The notes below the pieces were generated by a model. That model was not told the origin of the DNA and made no database searches. It saw nothing but the letters and a program-made list of their open reading frames with translations. This document shows, one piece after another, positions 8,700 through 18,223 of a stretch of 64,000 bases of DNA. The first letter of the stretch is position 1. The number at the start of each line of letters is the position of its first letter. This DNA is from Actinomycetota bacterium. Its GTDB lineage: Bacteria; Actinomycetota; Actinomycetes; Nanopelagicales; Nanopelagicaceae. Made by a program: the position numbers and the translations under genes. The stretch spans positions 1-64,000 of the forward strand of contig BGON01000003.1 in NCBI GenBank assembly GCA_003569265.1. Reading direction: 5' to 3'.

Positions 8700-9074
8700 A
8701 TGAGATATCAAAGTAAGCAATACGTCCGCTGGGATGATCTAGATGCTTTTGGTCATGTTAATAACGCTGTCTATTTAACCTATGCCCAAGAAGCCCGCTT
8801 TGCCTGGTCTGGCATTTTAGAGATGGTTGTTGCCCGCGCTGAAGTTGATTTCATTGCTCCTATTTATGATGGCGATACTTTCTTAGATATCGAACTGTGG
8901 GTCAGTGCCATTGGTAACTCTTCTTTCACAATGACTTATGAGATAAAGATGAAGGGTGAAGTTGTGGCACGTGTGAAAACTGTGCAAGTCACTGTGGACA
9001 TGAGCACTAAGAAATCTTCTCCCATGAGCGATGAACAACGCGCATTCCTAACTAAATACCTGGAGACAGAGTAA
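8700..9074 (+). CDS. Acyl-CoA thioesterase, 4HBT hotdog fold
   Basis: A 124-residue single hotdog-domain protein. The start carries the 4HBT pattern WDDLDAFGHVNNAVYLTY (about residues 10-27), with the catalytic-type Asp and the HVNN turn, followed by an ARFAW helix. Family members hydrolyse acyl-CoA thioesters; the substrate cannot be told. ATG directly abuts the ettA stop, and the GH13 gene begins 2 bases after its own stop, so it sits in one transcription unit with both. Confidence 0.85.
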   Translation: MRYQSKQYVRWDDLDAFGHVNNAVYLTYAQEARFAWSGILEMVVARAEVDFIAPIYDGDTFLDIELWVSAIGNSSFTMTYEIKMKGEVVARVKTVQVTVDMSTKKSSPMSDEQRAFLTKYLETE

Positions 9075-9076
9075 TA

Positions 9077-10753
9077 ATGTCGCCTTTAGCATCACGCAAA
9101 GAGCGCCCATGGTGGCGTGATGCGGTTACTTACCAGATTTATCCACGCTCCTATGCTGATTCAAATGGTGATGGGATTGGCGATGTTGAAGGTATTCGCT
9201 CACGTCTTCCATATTTAAAAGAGTTAGGTATCGATGCTATTTGGATCTCTCCTTGGTATCCATCACCTCAGCACGATCATGGTTATGACGTCTCTGACTA
9301 CATGGATATCGAAGCTGATTATGGAACTTTGGCCCAAGCAGAGCAGCTCATTAAAGAAGCAAATGATTGTGGAATTAAGTTAATCGTTGACATTGTTCCT
9401 AACCACACTTCAAGTGATCACAAGTGGTTTCAGGCAGCGCTAAAGGCAGGACCTGGTTCACCTGAGCGCGATCGCTACATCTTCCGTGAAGGAAAAGGCA
9501 CTAACGGTGATTTACCACCAAATAATTGGGAAGCAGTTTTTGGTGGTTGTGCATGGGAGCGCGTCATTGAAGCCGATGGAAAACCAGGGCAGTGGTATTT
9601 ACATCTCTTTGCTGTTGAACAACCTGACCTTAACTGGGAAAACCCAGAAGTTGTTGCCCACTTTGAAGAAGTTTTAAAGTTCTGGCTAGATCGTGGCGTT
9701 GCAGGTTTTCGTATCGATGTTGCCCACGGAATGTTTAAAGAAAAAGGCTTGCCAGATATTAGAAAAGATCCAGCAGCGGCCATGCTGGGCACAGAACACA
9801 AACCTTTCTGGGATCAAGAGGGCGTCCACGATGTTTATCGTGCATGGCGCACAATTCTTGATTCATATCCAGGAGATCGCATGGCAGTAGCTGAAGCGTG
9901 GGTAAGCCCTGCAGAGCGCATTGCGCGCTATGTGCGATCAGATGAACTACAGAACTCATTTAACTTCGAGATGTTAACAACGCTCTGGGATGCCAAAGAG
10001 ATTAAGAGAAAGATTAATAACTCAATTGATGCGCTGGAAGAAGTTGGAGCACCTACCTCGTGGGTCTTTAACAACCACGATGTTGTGCGCTCAGTTGATC
10101 GCCTAGATCTTGGACTTACTAATCATGGTGACACAACACTTTCTCGCCAAGGAGACCCTAAGAAGCTCAATATTGCGCGTGGCACATTGCGTGCTCGCAG
10201 TGCTGCGCTAATGACGCTAGCTCTACCTGGTGGAACATATTTGTATCAAGGTGAAGAGTTAGCAGTTCCTGAAGTGCGCGATATTCCGCAAGATCGTCTC
10301 ACTGATCCACGTTGGAAGATGAGTGGTTTTTCAGATCGTGGCCGCGATGGTTGCCGAGTTCCAATGCCATGGACTTCCAATCCAGCTGGTGCTTTTGGTT
10401 TCTCAACTAATGCTGCGCTAAAACCAGAGCAAGCATGGTTACCGCAATCATCGTGGTGGGGAACTTATGCCGTTGACACACAAGATGGTGTTGAAGGATC
10501 AACCTTGTCTATGTATCGAAGCGCACTGTCGATTCGAAAAGGTGAAGAAGGCTTAGGCGATGGTCCTATGGAGTGGATTGAAGCGGGAGCTGATGTTGTT
10601 GCATTTGAGCGCCCTGGAGATTTTGCTTGTTACATCAACTTTGGTGCACCTATCCAACTTCCACCCAATTCACAAGTACTAGTTGCAAGTGGGCCAATAA
10701 CTGCTCACACATTGCCCACTGATACCGCTGCTTGGGTCAGATTAGTTTCTTAA
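9077..10753 (+). CDS. GH13 alpha-glucosidase
   Basis: A 558-residue cytoplasmic glycoside hydrolase (no signal peptide) of the oligo-1,6-/alpha-1,4-glucosidase branch. The beta/alpha barrel signatures appear in order: DAVTYQIYPRSY at 15-26, VDIVPNH near 103, GFRIDVAH near 211 with the nucleophile Asp, AEAWV near 272 with the acid/base Glu, and FNNHDV near 336. A DGIGD calcium-type loop is near 31. It should release glucose from short alpha-glucans or sucrose-like substrates brought in by a transporter. The next gene, an MFS transporter, overlaps its stop (TAATG), suggesting a paired sugar uptake/use role, though the transporter substrate is unknown. Confidence 0.92.
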   Translation: MSPLASRKERPWWRDAVTYQIYPRSYADSNGDGIGDVEGIRSRLPYLKELGIDAIWISPWYPSPQHDHGYDVSDYMDIEADYGTLAQAEQLIKEANDCGIKLIVDIVPNHTSSDHKWFQAALKAGPGSPERDRYIFREGKGTNGDLPPNNWEAVFGGCAWERVIEADGKPGQWYLHLFAVEQPDLNWENPEVVAHFEEVLKFWLDRGVAGFRIDVAHGMFKEKGLPDIRKDPAAAMLGTEHKPFWDQEGVHDVYRAWRTILDSYPGDRMAVAEAWVSPAERIARYVRSDELQNSFNFEMLTTLWDAKEIKRKINNSIDALEEVGAPTSWVFNNHDVVRSVDRLDLGLTNHGDTTLSRQGDPKKLNIARGTLRARSAALMTLALPGGTYLYQGEELAVPEVRDIPQDRLTDPRWKMSGFSDRGRDGCRVPMPWTSNPAGAFGFSTNAALKPEQAWLPQSSWWGTYAVDTQDGVEGSTLSMYRSALSIRKGEEGLGDGPMEWIEAGADVVAFERPGDFACYINFGAPIQLPPNSQVLVASGPITAHTLPTDTAAWVRLVS

Positions 10754-11970
10754 TGCCAAATACAGCGCTGCAACAGAAAGTAGTTCGCACGCTGGCAACT
10801 GCCCAAGTCTTAAATGGCATTGGCGTTGCAGGCACGGTTGCAGCAGGTTCACTTCTTGTTTCCTCCATTACCAATTCTGAAACATTAGCTGGGCTTGCTC
10901 AGACTTTCTCTGTTTTAGGCGCAGCTGCTATGGCGTTGCCACTTGCCCGCTTAACTGCCCGTGGTGGTCGCGGGCTCTCACTCTCTGTTGGTTATGTTGC
11001 AGGTGTTGTTGGATCTATTAGTGCAGTTGTTGGCGGTGCGCATAAAAATATCTTTTTCATGTTGCTAGGAACTTTCTTAGTTGGAGCAGCATCTGCTTCT
11101 GGTTACCAAGCCCGCTTTGCAGCTATAGATTTAGCAACTGATGAAACCCGCGCAAAACAACTCTCATTTGTTGTTTGGGGATCAACTATTGGCGCAGTTG
11201 CGGGTCCTAATCTAATGGATCCAGCAGGTCGTTTGGCAGAGCGCTTCAATCTGCCAGCACTTGTTGGCCCATACATGATCTCTGCCGCCACATTGATATT
11301 TGCAACTGTGGTCATTCAACTCTTCCTTCGCCCTGATCCTTACTTAATAGCTGAAAAACAGGCCAACGTAAAACAACATAAAGGCTCCACTAAAGCTGCA
11401 CTTTCTCATATTCGCTCTAATCCAAAGGCGTTGTTTGCTATTAGTGCTATTGCAATTGGGCACGTGGCGATGGTTTCAGTGATGGTGATGACGCCTATTC
11501 ATATGAAGCACGTTGATGTTTCACTTCAAATTATTGGTTTTGTCATTAGCGTTCACGTTTTAGGAATGTATGCATTTTCTCCACTTGTTGGATCTTTGAG
11601 TGATCGCCTTGGGCGTGTGCGTGTAATCCAAATTGGTATAACCATCTTGTTGCTTTCAACTCTTGTTTCTGGCACTGCGGCGGCAGATGATGCGGTAAGA
11701 CTTGGAATTGGTCTTTTCTTACTTGGTCTGGGTTGGTCCTGCACACTTATTGCAGGCTCTGCCTATTTATCTGAATCAGTCTCGGTTGAAATGCGACCAG
11801 CATCCCAAGGGGCTAGTGATTTAGTAATGAACTTAGCTGGCGCTGGCGGGGGAGCAATAGCCGGTGTGATTATCGGGACCTTAAGTTATGGTTGGTTATG
11901 CTTATGTGCAGCAATTCCAGTGAGCGCATTAGCCGTTGCGTCACAAAGGATTATGAAAATTGAAAACTAA
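10753..11970 (+). CDS. MFS transporter
   Basis: A 405-residue protein with about 12 hydrophobic helices and a central charged loop (QANVKQHKGSTK, about 212-223), typical of the major facilitator superfamily. The motif A-like loop GSLSDRLGRVRV lies between helices 8 and 9. The ATG at 10753 overlaps the GH13 stop and fits better than the earlier in-frame start at 10732. Substrate is not evident; the context suggests sugar or efflux. Its 3' end overlaps the next MFS gene by 11 bases. Confidence 0.82.
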   Translation: MPNTALQQKVVRTLATAQVLNGIGVAGTVAAGSLLVSSITNSETLAGLAQTFSVLGAAAMALPLARLTARGGRGLSLSVGYVAGVVGSISAVVGGAHKNIFFMLLGTFLVGAASASGYQARFAAIDLATDETRAKQLSFVVWGSTIGAVAGPNLMDPAGRLAERFNLPALVGPYMISAATLIFATVVIQLFLRPDPYLIAEKQANVKQHKGSTKAALSHIRSNPKALFAISAIAIGHVAMVSVMVMTPIHMKHVDVSLQIIGFVISVHVLGMYAFSPLVGSLSDRLGRVRVIQIGITILLLSTLVSGTAAADDAVRLGIGLFLLGLGWSCTLIAGSAYLSESVSVEMRPASQGASDLVMNLAGAGGGAIAGVIIGTLSYGWLCLCAAIPVSALAVASQRIMKIEN

Positions 11971-13225
11971 CCGCAGAATTCACCCAGCATGGATTGCGGC
12001 AATTGTTACTTTCTTTACTTTGGTGGCAACTGCAGGATTTAGATCTGCGCCGGCTGTCCTCATCCTTCCCTTACAGGATGCTTTTGGTTGGAACCGTGAT
12101 CAGATCTCACTAGCAATTGCAATTAACGTCCTTCTCTACGGATTAACCGCACCTTTTGCAGCAGCGCTCATGGAGCGCTTTACGGTGAGAAAAGTAGTGA
12201 TGGGTGCACTCACAACGGTAAGTACTGGTGCTTTCTTAACTACTCAAATACATGCACCGTGGCAGTTGATTGCAACATGGGGCGTCGTTGTTGGTGTTGG
12301 CACAGGATCCATGGCACTTGTCTTTGCTGCAACAGTTGCTAACCGCTGGTTTGTTAAACGCCGCGGATTAGTTATTGGTGGACTTACTGCTGCTTCAGCA
12401 ATGGGACAGTTGATCTTTATGCCAGGCCTTACACGTTTATCGGGGATATATGGATGGAAATCGATTGGTGTAACTATTGGATTTGCAGCTCTATTTATGG
12501 TTCCAATGATCTATGTATTCCTTCGTGAGAAACCATCAGATCTTGGGCTTTTACCGTATGGCGCTCCTGATGATTGGACACCACAGGCCCGCTCTGAAAT
12601 GAATGCAGCACGTTTAGCAATTGTTACATTAAAAGAGGCAAGCGCTCACAAAGATTTTTGGTATCTCTTTGGTTCATTTTTTGTTTGCGGTTTATCTACT
12701 AGCGGTTTAATTGGAACGCATTTTATCCCAGCAGCCCATGATCATGGGATGGGTCAAGTAGTTGCTGCATCTCTTCTAGCTTTAGTGGGAGTCTTTGATG
12801 TGATCGGCACTATTTTCTCAGGTTGGTTAACTGATAAATATGATCCACGCAAGCTTCTCTTTTTCTACTACGGACTTCGTGGACTCTCACTGTTTTTACT
12901 TCCATCCATTCTTTTCTCTTCCGTTCAAGCATCCACACTTGTCTTTGTCATTTTTTATGGTCTGGACTGGGTGGCAACAGTTCCACCAACAGTGATGTTG
13001 TGTAGAACGATTTTGGGTCCAGAGCGTGCAACGGTTATTTACGGCTGGGTCTTTGCAGGCCATCAAATTGGTGGTGCTATTGCAGCTTTTGGCGCAGCAG
13101 TTGTGCGAGTGAAGTTTGGTGATTATGCAGCAGCGTTTTATGTCAGTGGCACTTTTTGTCTCATCACTACTTATTTCGTTTTGCAGATTGCTAAGGGCAC
13201 GGACATGGCTAGCCTTAGAACATGA
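11960..13225 (+). CDS. MFS transporter, monocarboxylate/OFA-like
   Basis: A 421-residue, 12-helix MFS protein with a TTG start. The first helix region has FRSAPAVLILPLQDAFGW, and the 4th-5th helix region has ANRWFVKRRGLVIGG, which resembles the monocarboxylate/oxalate-formate antiporter-like branch (NRWF-x-x-R-RGLA/V). Residues 180-215 form the central loop (EKPSDLGLLPYG), also common in that branch. It ends 4 bases into the haemoglobin gene (ATGA). Transport of a small organic anion is inferred from the branch, not proven. Confidence 0.82.
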   Translation: MKTNRRIHPAWIAAIVTFFTLVATAGFRSAPAVLILPLQDAFGWNRDQISLAIAINVLLYGLTAPFAAALMERFTVRKVVMGALTTVSTGAFLTTQIHAPWQLIATWGVVVGVGTGSMALVFAATVANRWFVKRRGLVIGGLTAASAMGQLIFMPGLTRLSGIYGWKSIGVTIGFAALFMVPMIYVFLREKPSDLGLLPYGAPDDWTPQARSEMNAARLAIVTLKEASAHKDFWYLFGSFFVCGLSTSGLIGTHFIPAAHDHGMGQVVAASLLALVGVFDVIGTIFSGWLTDKYDPRKLLFFYYGLRGLSLFLLPSILFSSVQASTLVFVIFYGLDWVATVPPTVMLCRTILGPERATVIYGWVFAGHQIGGAIAAFGAAVVRVKFGDYAAAFYVSGTFCLITTYFVLQIAKGTDMASLRT

Positions 13226-13596
13226 GCAGTTTTTATGAAGAAATAGGTGGAGAAGCTTTCTTTACCGATTTAGTCTCTCAGTTCTATGCCCAGGTGGCCC
13301 TCGATCCGATTTTGCGCCCGATGTATCCAGAGAGTGATTTAAAGGCTGCAGCACTGCGCTTGCAATGGTTTTTAGAACAATACTGGGGCGGACCAACTAC
13401 CTATCAAGAAAACCGTGGACATCCACGGCTTCGCATGCGCCATGCGCAGTTTCATATCAATATCGCAGCACACGATGCGTGGATCAAAGCAATGCGCACA
13501 GCCGTTGATGGTGTGGAGATGAAGCCTGAACTTCGTGAGCAGTTGTGGAGTTACCTAGAGATGGCGGCAGCTGCCATGGTCAATCAACCAGATTGA
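13222..13596 (+). CDS. glbO: Group II truncated haemoglobin (GlbO type)
   Basis: A 124-residue 2-over-2 globin. The GG pair of the AB turn (EEIGGEAFF), FYAQVALDPILRPMYP at the B/C region, the proximal His in the RMRHAQF stretch (about residue 72), and the group II Trp G8 in HDAWIKAM (about 88-95) are visible. Members bind O2 and NO with high affinity and protect respiration or detoxify. The start overlaps the MFS gene by 4 bases. Its 3' end overlaps the convergent MscS gene by 13 bases. Confidence 0.93.
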   Translation: MSSFYEEIGGEAFFTDLVSQFYAQVALDPILRPMYPESDLKAAALRLQWFLEQYWGGPTTYQENRGHPRLRMRHAQFHINIAAHDAWIKAMRTAVDGVEMKPELREQLWSYLEMAAAAMVNQPD

Positions 13597-14078
13597 GATT
13601 GATTCCCAACCTTTAGAATTTCACCATTTCTCAAATACCACAGCGTTCCTTTTTTATCGCGCACACATGTCACGCGCAAACCAACCTTTTCAACAACACC
13701 TTGGACTTCAAGAACATCTACCTGGTCACCAACACCATATTGATCTTCAACCAACATAAAGATTCCAGACAGAACATCTCGAACCAGGGTCTGTGCACCA
13801 AGACCCAGTGCAACACCTAAAATTCCAGCAGATGCAATCAAAGGTCCTAAGTTAAAACCAAACTCACCTAGGGCCATTGCCACAGCAACAACCCAGATAA
13901 CAGTTTTTAGAGTGCTGGATAGAACTCCACCAATGGTGCGAGCGCGCTCTTTTTGACGGGCAACGATGTTGCGCGGACCGGGGACAAGATCAGCTGTTGC
14001 TAATCGATTCATCGCCCGCTCGATTGCGCGGCTTCCAAAGGCTTGGGAAATCATGGCCGAGAGAAGAATGATGGCCAC
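13584..14078 (-). CDS. MscS-family mechanosensitive channel, start uncertain
   Basis: Small-conductance channel protein. The pore helix (TM3) pattern rich in Gly and Ala is clear: ASAGILGVALGLGAQTLVRD (about residues 82-101), followed by the beta domain VEDQYGVGDQVDV and a short end. GTG 14078 gives 164 residues. The frame stays open further upstream to a TAG near 14164 and would encode a charged stretch before the first helix, but no ATG, GTG or TTG is present there. The true start may be this GTG or a rare codon. It protects cells from osmotic downshock. Convergent with glbO. Confidence 0.85.
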   Translation of the reverse strand: MAIILLSAMISQAFGSRAIERAMNRLATADLVPGPRNIVARQKERARTIGGVLSSTLKTVIWVVAVAMALGEFGFNLGPLIASAGILGVALGLGAQTLVRDVLSGIFMLVEDQYGVGDQVDVLEVQGVVEKVGLRVTCVRDKKGTLWYLRNGEILKVGNQSQSG

Positions 14079-14241
14079 CCGCAGGGGGTTCCGCTTATCC
14101 AGTCCAGGGCGTTTTGCAGTGAATCGTTCATAGAAGTCAGACTTTATCCAAATCTTTACCTAAATATCGCTAGTCAATGCCCACGCGCTCGGGTGTTTTG
14201 AGGCAAGATAAACCAATTGCTCAAGGCAAAGAAAGAGGAAA

Positions 14242-14760
14242 GTGATGTCTCGGACGCTGGTGCTCAATGCCACCTATGAACCACTAGGTGTTATTACTGA
14301 ACGCCGTGCCCTCATCCTTGTGCTCAATCACCGGGCAACAATGATTGAAGATTCCGGATCAGTCCTACATTTCTCCGGTGGTGAGATAGAACTACCGTCA
14401 GTTATTCGCCTTAATAAGTTTGTTCGCATTCCTTATCGCCATGCAGTTCCCCTATCTCGGCGGGCAATTTTTGCCAGAGATGGCGGACGCTGTGTGTATT
14501 GCACCGCACCTGCCACATCCATTGATCACGTCATTCCACGTAGTCGTGGTGGTGGTCACAATTGGGAGAACGTAGTTTCTGCTTGTCACAAGTGCAATCA
14601 CTTAAAGGCAGATAAGCAGCTCAAAGAAATAGGTTGGAGATTGCGCAAACTTCCACGCGAGCCAGTTGGCGCAGCATGGAGAATCCTTGGAACTGGTCAA
14701 ACTAATTCCAGGTGGTTGCAGTACTTAGAGCCATTTGGTGTGGCAGCAGCTACTGCTTAA
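14242..14760 (+). CDS. HNH endonuclease-domain protein, actinobacterial housekeeping type
   Basis: A 172-residue protein beginning with SRTLVLNATYEPLGVI and carrying a zinc HNH core: CVYCTAPATSIDHVIPRSRGGG at about 90-111 (first CxxC and DHV), then NVVSACHKCNHLKADK (second CxxC and the closing HNH Asn/His). This exact layout is widespread as a single conserved gene in actinobacteria. Its biological role is not settled. No signal peptide, so it is cytoplasmic, unlike the secreted nuclease at 695-1342. Start is GTG 14242 or ATG 14245; GAGGAAAG lies just upstream and favours either. Confidence 0.9.
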   Translation: MMSRTLVLNATYEPLGVITERRALILVLNHRATMIEDSGSVLHFSGGEIELPSVIRLNKFVRIPYRHAVPLSRRAIFARDGGRCVYCTAPATSIDHVIPRSRGGGHNWENVVSACHKCNHLKADKQLKEIGWRLRKLPREPVGAAWRILGTGQTNSRWLQYLEPFGVAAATA

Positions 14761-14778
14761 AGCATTTATACTTATCCC

Positions 14779-14964
14779 ATGCAATTACTGTTGAGCGCCC
14801 TTGAAGATGGCTATGTCCCAGGCCCAGGATTGAGCGTTGCCGAAACCGTATTTACTTTTGTGGTAATTCCCCTTGGACTCTTTGTGCTGATTGCACTTCT
14901 ATCGTGGCTGGCATCAGCTCCGCGAAAAGAAAAACCACAATCTTCAGTTTCTTCAATTAATTAA
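14779..14964 (+). CDS. Small single-span membrane protein
   Basis: A 61-residue protein with one strong transmembrane segment (about residues 23-47, TFVVIPLGLFVLIALLSWL) and a short basic C-terminal tail with RKEK. The PGPGLSVAETV lead-in is like small proteins of unknown function often found beside this HNH gene in actinobacteria (recollection). Its stop overlaps the convergent pepN stop by 4 bases. Function unknown. Confidence 0.7.
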   Translation: MQLLLSALEDGYVPGPGLSVAETVFTFVVIPLGLFVLIALLSWLASAPRKEKPQSSVSSIN

Positions 14965-17498
14965 TTATCTAGAGCCGCAACCTTCAAAGCACGGATAATT
15001 CCATCCTGTGATTCCTTGACTAGTTTGCGAAGCACAGCAGGAGCATCTTTTCCAATACCATTTAACCAAGCATTGGTTTTATCCAATGTTGCCTGGGTAA
15101 TAATCCAGCTTGGATACATCCCAGTTACAAACTTGGCTGCGCCTTCATAAGACTTTGATTCCCACTCTGAAAGTAAATTGTCGAAGTAGAGATCGACGAA
15201 TGGAGCCAGCAGATGGCGCTGGATAGGGCGTTGGAAACCGGCAACTAAGGCAGAGCGAAGTGAAGTTTGAACATCTTGGCTCATCACACTATTAAATGCA
15301 GATGCCTTTGCTTCGGCATTGGGTGTTGCAGCTTTTGCGCTTTGGTAGAAAAGGTTTCCAGTTGTTGTGTTATCTGAGGCTAACTCTGCATCTAGCTCTG
15401 CTGGGGTAGTTGCCCCGCGCTCAGTGAGTGCAATCAGGAAGTCCCAGCGTCGATCTGTATCAACTTTAAGACCCTTGATTTCACCATTTAATATCCCGCG
15501 CACATTCTTAATCTGTTCTTGAGTGTGGGCGTTAGCAGCAAAAGCGCGTGAATAGAGAAGTTGTAAGTCGCTGGCTGGGGCACTTGCATGCAGAAGTTTC
15601 CAGAATCCAGCAGCTAAGCGCTCGCGGTACTTATTGCGATTAGCTTCGGAGGCGTAAGCTTCAACAGATGTGCCCAGCTGGCCAATAACAATGTTGACGA
15701 TGGCATCATCGTTTTCTCCAGTTAAACCAGATAACGCTATTTCAATAAAATCTGCTGAAGAGATCTGTGCATCGCGGTGCATGTCCCAAATTGATGCCCA
15801 GCACAGCGCGCGAGCCAATGGATAATTTAAGCGACCTAGGTATTTCTTCAGCGTTGCGATGGAGCGATCATCAAAGCGCAGTTTTGCATAGGAAAGATCA
15901 CGATCATTGATAAGCAAAAGATCTGCAACTTTTTCACCAGCTAACTCTGTAACTACCGTGCTTGCACCCACAACATCTAGTTCAACAGATTTACGTAAGT
16001 TGAGTGAATCTCCACTGATGTCATAAAGACCAACGGCAAGGCGGTGAGGGCGTAGCTCTTGAGAACCTGCAGGAACAAGTGGTGTTTCCTGTGAAATGAC
16101 AACGCTTGCGTATGTGTCTCCATCAGTTTCTAGCTGTGGGCGCAAGGTGTTAACACCTGCAGTTTGTAGCCAGGTATGAACCCAACTGTCTAACTTGCGA
16201 CCACTTGCTGCTTCAAGCTCGACTAATAAGTCATTGAGTGTTGTGTTACCCCACGCATGCTTAGCAAAATATTTTTGCAATCCTGCAATAAATTGTGGGC
16301 GACCAACGTGGGCTACAAGTTGTTGCAATACCGATGCACCTTTGGCATACGTAATTCCATCAAAATTTGCGTTTACAGCTTCCATATCCACCATGTCAGC
16401 GATGATCGGGTGGGTAGTTGAGAGTTGATCTTGGCGATATGCCCCATTCTTACGTGCACTATTGAACTCAGTCCAAGCACCGTTAAATCTCGTTGCCTCA
16501 GTCAGAGCTAGGTAAGAAGCCCATTCAGCAAATGATTCATTGAGCCATAGGTCATCCCACCAGGACATGGTGACCATGTCGCCGAACCACATATGTGCCA
16601 TTTCATGCAGGATAACGTTGGCGCGAGATAGGTATGACTTTTCCGGCATATGAGAGCGAAAGACCAGAACTTCTTCACGGAATGTGACTGCACCAGCGTT
16701 TTCCATTGCACCAAAGTTGAAGTCAACAACTGCAATTTGATCGTATTTTTCAAATGGATATGCCAGACCAAATACCTTTTCAAAGTATTCAAAGCCCTGC
16801 TTGGTAACAAGAAAAATATCTTCAGGGTCTAAGTACTGCATCATTGATTTACGGCAATAGATTCCAAGAGGGATTTCTTTTTCACCCTTATAGACGTCAT
16901 GCACAGATTGATACGGTCCTGCGATGAGTGCATCTAGATACGTTGGAATTCTAGGAGTTGTTGTGAACTTCCATTCAACTAACTCACCCTTAGTTGTTTT
17001 TGACTCAACCGGGTTATTTGAAACCGCTTCCCAATGACCAGGTGTTGTGACTGTAAGAGTAAAAGTAGCTTTAAGAGATGGTTGATCAAAGCAGGCAAAC
17101 ATATTGCGGATATACGCAGTCTCACCTTGTGAGTACAAATAAACTTCACCATCGGCTGGATCAACTGAGCGCTGCAGACCTTCACCTGATTTTGAATACT
17201 CGGCCTCCATCTCAATCACAAGAGAGTTATCGTGTGCTAAGTTGGTGAGGAAAATACTTTCGCCATCAAAGTTAGAAATATCAACTGCTGTGCCATTAAG
17301 AGTGGCGCTTATGACACTGCGTCCCACTGCATCAATAAAGGTGGCATAGCCAGGCTTGTTGCACGTAAATGAAACCTCTGATTTTGAGTAGAAGGTCTCT
17401 TCACCCTTTGTTACATCCAGGGTTACTGCATAGCTGTTTACGTAAAGATGCTCCGCACGATCTTTTGCTTCAGTACGGCTCAAATTCAGACCTGGCAC
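14961..17498 (-). CDS. pepN: Aminopeptidase N (M1 metallopeptidase)
   Basis: An 845-residue cytosolic zinc aminopeptidase that trims N-terminal residues from peptides. The substrate N-terminus motif GAMENAG is near residue 265, and the zinc site HEMAHMWFGD near 297-306 (HExxH) is followed by the downstream Glu in NESFAEW near 319-325. The N-terminal beta domain and the long alpha-helical ERAP1-like C-terminal domain (about 520-830) are both present, so it is full length (actinobacterial PepN about 850). The start opens with LNLSRTEAKDRAEHLYV, a typical actinobacterial N-terminus. A GAGGAG ribosome site precedes the start. Confidence 0.96.
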   Translation of the reverse strand: MPGLNLSRTEAKDRAEHLYVNSYAVTLDVTKGEETFYSKSEVSFTCNKPGYATFIDAVGRSVISATLNGTAVDISNFDGESIFLTNLAHDNSLVIEMEAEYSKSGEGLQRSVDPADGEVYLYSQGETAYIRNMFACFDQPSLKATFTLTVTTPGHWEAVSNNPVESKTTKGELVEWKFTTTPRIPTYLDALIAGPYQSVHDVYKGEKEIPLGIYCRKSMMQYLDPEDIFLVTKQGFEYFEKVFGLAYPFEKYDQIAVVDFNFGAMENAGAVTFREEVLVFRSHMPEKSYLSRANVILHEMAHMWFGDMVTMSWWDDLWLNESFAEWASYLALTEATRFNGAWTEFNSARKNGAYRQDQLSTTHPIIADMVDMEAVNANFDGITYAKGASVLQQLVAHVGRPQFIAGLQKYFAKHAWGNTTLNDLLVELEAASGRKLDSWVHTWLQTAGVNTLRPQLETDGDTYASVVISQETPLVPAGSQELRPHRLAVGLYDISGDSLNLRKSVELDVVGASTVVTELAGEKVADLLLINDRDLSYAKLRFDDRSIATLKKYLGRLNYPLARALCWASIWDMHRDAQISSADFIEIALSGLTGENDDAIVNIVIGQLGTSVEAYASEANRNKYRERLAAGFWKLLHASAPASDLQLLYSRAFAANAHTQEQIKNVRGILNGEIKGLKVDTDRRWDFLIALTERGATTPAELDAELASDNTTTGNLFYQSAKAATPNAEAKASAFNSVMSQDVQTSLRSALVAGFQRPIQRHLLAPFVDLYFDNLLSEWESKSYEGAAKFVTGMYPSWIITQATLDKTNAWLNGIGKDAPAVLRKLVKESQDGIIRALKVAALDN

Positions 17499-17563
17499 TT
17501 GTAACTCCTCTTAATGGATGGGGGCTTTTGTAGGTTCCAATCCAACCATGACAGAGTAAGGAC

Positions 17564-18223
17564 ATGGAACGCCCTTCGGTACGTAGCTATAGCATCCGGG
17601 GCTCTCGCATTACCCAGGCCCAACGTGCTGCAAAAGAAGAATTACAGTCTAGGTATGGGATTGCTGTTGAAGGAAAGAGAGTAAATCTAAAAGAGATATT
17701 TCCCACTAGTGAAAAAATCATTATGGAGATCGGTTTTGGCATGGGGGAAGCCACTGCCATCATCGCTAAAAATCACCCTAACAATGGCTACATCGCCGTT
17801 GATGTGCACCCACCAGGCATTGGCAAACTATTAGGCCGCATTGTGGAAAATGACTTAAAGAATCTGCGCGTAATTGAAGATGATGTTCATATCGTTTTAC
17901 CCCACATGTTTGAAGATGAATCACTTGATGCAATCCATCTCTATTTTCCAGATCCTTGGCCAAAGAAAAAACACAATAAGCGGCGAATTGTCAATGAAGG
18001 TTTTCTTTCACTTATTCACCCAAAGTTAAAAAAGGGCGGCTATATCCACATTGCAACTGATTGGGCGCCCTATGCAATCAGTATGCAAGAAGTTTTTGCT
18101 ACATCCTTATTATTTACTGGGGGAGTTATTGAAAAACCCGAGTCACGCCCGGTAACACGTTTTGAAGATCAGGGGATTGATAAAGATCACCAAGTTACTG
18201 ATTTGATGTATTTTCGTAAGTAG
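17564..18223 (+). CDS. trmB: tRNA (guanine-N7-)-methyltransferase TrmB
   Basis: A 219-residue SAM-dependent enzyme forming m7G46 in tRNA variable loops. Motif I is MEIGFGMGEAT near residue 56 and DVHPPGIGKLL is near 80. The family-specific HLYFPDPWPKKKHNKRR run near 126-142 and the ATDWAPYA stretch near 166 are present, and the C-terminal SRPVTRFEDQG is the usual ending signature. It starts 65 bases from pepN on the opposite strand and overlaps rpiB tail-to-tail by 29 bases. Confidence 0.96.
   Translation: MERPSVRSYSIRGSRITQAQRAAKEELQSRYGIAVEGKRVNLKEIFPTSEKIIMEIGFGMGEATAIIAKNHPNNGYIAVDVHPPGIGKLLGRIVENDLKNLRVIEDDVHIVLPHMFEDESLDAIHLYFPDPWPKKKHNKRRIVNEGFLSLIHPKLKKGGYIHIATDWAPYAISMQEVFATSLLFTGGVIEKPESRPVTRFEDQGIDKDHQVTDLMYFRK

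Noticed and set aside
14242-14760. Selfish homing endonuclease
   Set aside because: The HNH protein belongs to a conserved single-copy actinobacterial type and shows no intron, intein or insertion signs around it.
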